Positions 61,261 through 64,000 of a stretch of DNA of 64,000 nucleotides are shown here, one piece after another. The position numbers and the translations under genes were made by a program. Source of the DNA: Perca fluviatilis (lineage: Eukaryota; Chordata; Actinopteri; Perciformes; Percidae). How positions within the stretch are numbered: the stretch's first letter is position 1; every line of letters starts with the position of its first letter. The notes under the pieces are model-generated. The model worked only from the letters and a program-made list of their open reading frames with translations. It was not told where the DNA came from and did not search any database. The stretch is taken from NCBI RefSeq assembly GCF_010015445.1, contig NC_053126.1, positions 8,772,249-8,836,248 on the forward strand, written 5' to 3'.

Positions 61261-64000
61261 AACCAAAACACATGTTTGTGTTTCCCTGTTTCTCTGATTG
61301 CGACAGCCTATAAATAACTGTGTTGTAAGGTATGTAAATAGAAAATTATTATCAGTAGCATACTGTAAGGATAGGGAGCCTTTATTATCCCAGAGGGAGA
61401 TTTGTTTCCACAGCAGGTACATGTTCCACACTGATGAAAAAGTATAGGCTACTATAACTAAAGAACAGTGTCAAGATTTTAAATGAAAAAGACACAGAGC
61501 TTATATGGAGGTTCGGGTCACATATGTGTTGATATGGCCGAATGTCAGCAAAGAACTGAACCACTGTGCAGCTGTGCTTTTGTCAACAGCAGTGGCAGCG
61601 TGTGACACATGAACCTGAGGAGGCTGGTGCAGGAGAACACTGATGTCCGCTCTCTCAAAGGACTACACAGTACAGTACCTCATTAGTGGAGCATCAAGTC
61701 TGAACTGAGCCTGCCAGTGATGTCAGCAGGGTCTCCAACATCAGACCACACGTCATACAGGAGGAAAATAGTCAAGGATTCCCTGGTTTCATAGTTCAGA
61801 GATCCCAAACATATTGAATCACTTCTGAATGAGTGTGTTATTAAAATGCTGTTGACATTTAACGTGCCTCGCATTACTCAGCGATATGTTACAAGTCGCC
61901 TCAGTTAACTCCTAACGCCTAATATTTGTAAACCTAGAATTATCTAGAATGTTACATGGAGAGTTTTTATTTCATTTTAAGACTGTCCAACTTTATTCTG
62001 TGGGAACACAGATCATTCACATAAAATGTTTTTCTATGTATATTATAAATCATTGCTTGGTGTCCTTGCAGAAGCCCTAATTTGTTCTTTGGAGTCATAT
62101 TCCTAAAGAGGAACATCACACCTCATTAAAACCCAACACTCATCTTTCCTTCCCTGTGACTCCTGCGTGTGAAACTGCAGTCATGTGAGCCAACACTTTG
62201 AAAGAGCAATGCTGTTTCTTAATGTTATCCATCACGGATATCCATGATATGGATATAATTCTGCACCTATGAGCTCTTTTGGCTTGCTGTGACATTTAAA
62301 ACGAAATATAACCAACATTTTTGCACTTGATACCTGAAAATTAATGTTGCTTTTACATCAGGCAGGTAAGATTTTTCATCCTTAAACACCTCAAGAAGAA
62401 TGGAAATAGTAGTTTGACATAATAATCTTAATTTCACATCCACGTTCTAGCTTTGCTAGCTCTGAAGCTTTCATCTGCTGAAGAGCACTTTAAGATGTGG
62501 TTTAAAGCTCTGGGAAAAGAGTAATTGGACTACAGTTGGACAAGTACATTACACAACTGTATTTTGACCGTGGTGTGGGATTATTCTGTCATGTGTATGA
62601 TTTGCAAACTGGATTTTTTTTTTTTTACTCTAAATGATCGCATTAAAGAACATTTCTTAGAAAGAAATTCATTTCAAAAGGCCAAGGCATACAGAAGCAT
62701 TTGAGCATGATTGGAGTTTTAAGGATTCAGCCTCATAAGGTTGGTTGTCTCTATTCTGTTGTTTATTGGTAGGCTATCAGTAGGCTGAGAATGATATCTG
62801 ACTGATATCCTTTTAAATAATGAATAGAAGGGTTCCTGGTGTTGCATGAATTCTGTCCCTTTAACCCCATAATTTCCTTTTGAAAATATATTTTTCTTGT
62901 CTTCTTAATCTTGATAGCTCAGTGGATGCAAATTTAACTGAAATATGAATTAAGTAAAACTTAAATCTTTGAAAACCTTTGAGAAAGACGCTCACAAATA
63001 GTTCTCTTATGGCTTTATTATCATGTACTGTCATTCTTTTTTTTTAATTCCTTCATTATTTTCTGGACATGCCTTTCTAATACTAATGACATTTACTCTG
63101 ATTACAACATGTTAAACAAAATAAAGAAAGTAATTCTGATATATATCTTAAATATAAACTTCTCTGGGGTGGCCTCTAGTTCGTCCAGTAAGAGTTTTTG
63201 CCCCATGTTGGCTGAGTCCTGCAGCGGAGCAGGGTTTGAATCCACCCTGCTGCCCCTTGCTGCGTGTCATTCCCCCATCTCTCTCCTCCTTTAATATTTA
63301 TCCACTCTCTAATAAAGCCCCAAAAAAATAATCTTAAAAAAAAAAAAAATACTTCTCTCAGTTTGTTTCTGCATTTCTTTGTGTGGGGAGTACAATATGT
63401 ATGTGTGTGTATGAGTGTATGTGCACCTGCCGGGTCGAGCTGCCCCACAAACGCTCTCAGTCCTCATGACTGATCAGCGGCTGATGTAGAAACACCAGTA
63501 CAAAGGTGCACCTGCTCAGGCTGTAAAAATAAGTGGCCCATTTGCAAAGATCAATTACTGCAACCAGCACAGCCTGCTTCCACAATGATACACTTGAGCA
63601 GCGTTTACATAGCAGCTGACGGGACCACAACTCTGCTTGTTTTTCCTCTCACAACATGCAACACAAATCTGCGTTTGTGTTTTAAGGTGGGTGTGAACAC
63701 GAAGGAGTTGCATGGGCTTGTTTATTTCCATTTTGATTTGGATCACAGTGTTACAAAATCAGGTCCAGAGATGTGTGACCTACATGGAACTCAAATTTGT
63801 CAGTGTTTCCATGACAATGGATATATCTTACGTTGTTCACCTGGGACAAATATAAATTTGTGCCAGCCTCGGCATGGAGGATGATGAGGCTGATTGGTAT
63901 AAAATGTGTCAGAAACAAGCAAAGTTTTGTTGGTGCAAAAACAGGTGTGAAGATGTGAAGCATATTTATATCAGTTATGATATGGACATCTTTAAAAGCC
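61261..64000. other. no gene recognised, right flank
   Basis: I see no exon with family resemblance on either strand. Apart from a SINE at 63167-63350 and a pyrimidine-rich tract, the sequence is AT-rich with only short open frames. It is intergenic, or intron of a gene beyond the window. Confidence 0.5.
63167..63350 (+). repeat. tRNA-derived SINE
   Basis: The same family as 57405-57590: head GGTGGCCTCTAGTTCGTCCA, box-B-like GGGTTTGAATCC, body CCCCTTGCTGCGTGTCATTC, tail CTAATAAAGCCCC followed by an A-rich end. Confidence 0.82.

Noticed and set aside
63585..63884. 99-codon plus-strand frame near the right edge
   Set aside because: There is no recognisable domain, membrane segment or conserved motif, and flanking splice sites are not convincing.

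Overview
The window is nuclear DNA of a ray-finned fish, probably a percomorph teleost. It is AT-rich and split into introns with GT-AG borders. It holds six vertebrate protein-coding genes whose spliced products I could read through frame by frame, plus many small teleost-type repeats (tRNA-derived SINEs, hAT-, Tc1- and piggyBac-like MITEs, long microsatellites). The species call is inference; the gene calls rest on protein similarity recalled from the families and on unbroken reading frames across every splice junction. No bacterial-type system, CRISPR array or intact autonomous transposon is visible.

Layout. (1) 1789-6407, minus: jpt2 (Jupiter microtubule-associated homolog 2, HN1L), 5 coding exons, 220 aa. 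(2) 8824-22654, plus, head-to-head with jpt2: cramp1 (Cramped-like SANT protein), 20 coding exons, 1183 aa from the first ATG or 1166 aa from the conserved ATG. (3) 27582-30146, minus, tail-to-tail with cramp1: dhrs7b (SDR-family reductase), 6 coding exons, 311 aa. (4) 35452-37522, minus: tmem11 (mitochondrial membrane protein), 2 exons, 187 aa. (5) 42195-43929, minus: natd1 (GNAT-like), 3 exons, 111 aa. (6) 45666-60515, plus, divergent from natd1: an mprip-like gene, 21 coding exons, 1747 aa, with one PH domain and a 945-codon coiled-coil exon. From 61250 to 64000 I see no gene.

Context. In human, JPT2 and CRAMP1 are neighbours on 16p13.3, while DHRS7B, TMEM11 and NATD1 are neighbours on 17p11.2, where MPRIP also lies. 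The window therefore joins two blocks that are on different human chromosomes. The genes do not form one pathway: a cytosolic NAADP/microtubule-associated protein, a chromatin regulator, an ether-lipid/peroxisome reductase, a mitochondrial-shape protein, a small acetyltransferase-like protein and an actomyosin scaffold.

The most interesting items are structural. They are the mprip-like gene that lacks the N-terminal PH domain of MPRIP; an inverted repeat that brackets three frame-neutral exons encoding half of its remaining PH domain; a long foldback MITE in the presumed cramp1 3' UTR; a MITE ending about 10 nt before a jpt2 splice acceptor; a piggyBac-like foldback with TTAA ends; a repeat-borne short basic ORF in a cramp1 intron; and a possible extra N-terminal exon in cramp1.
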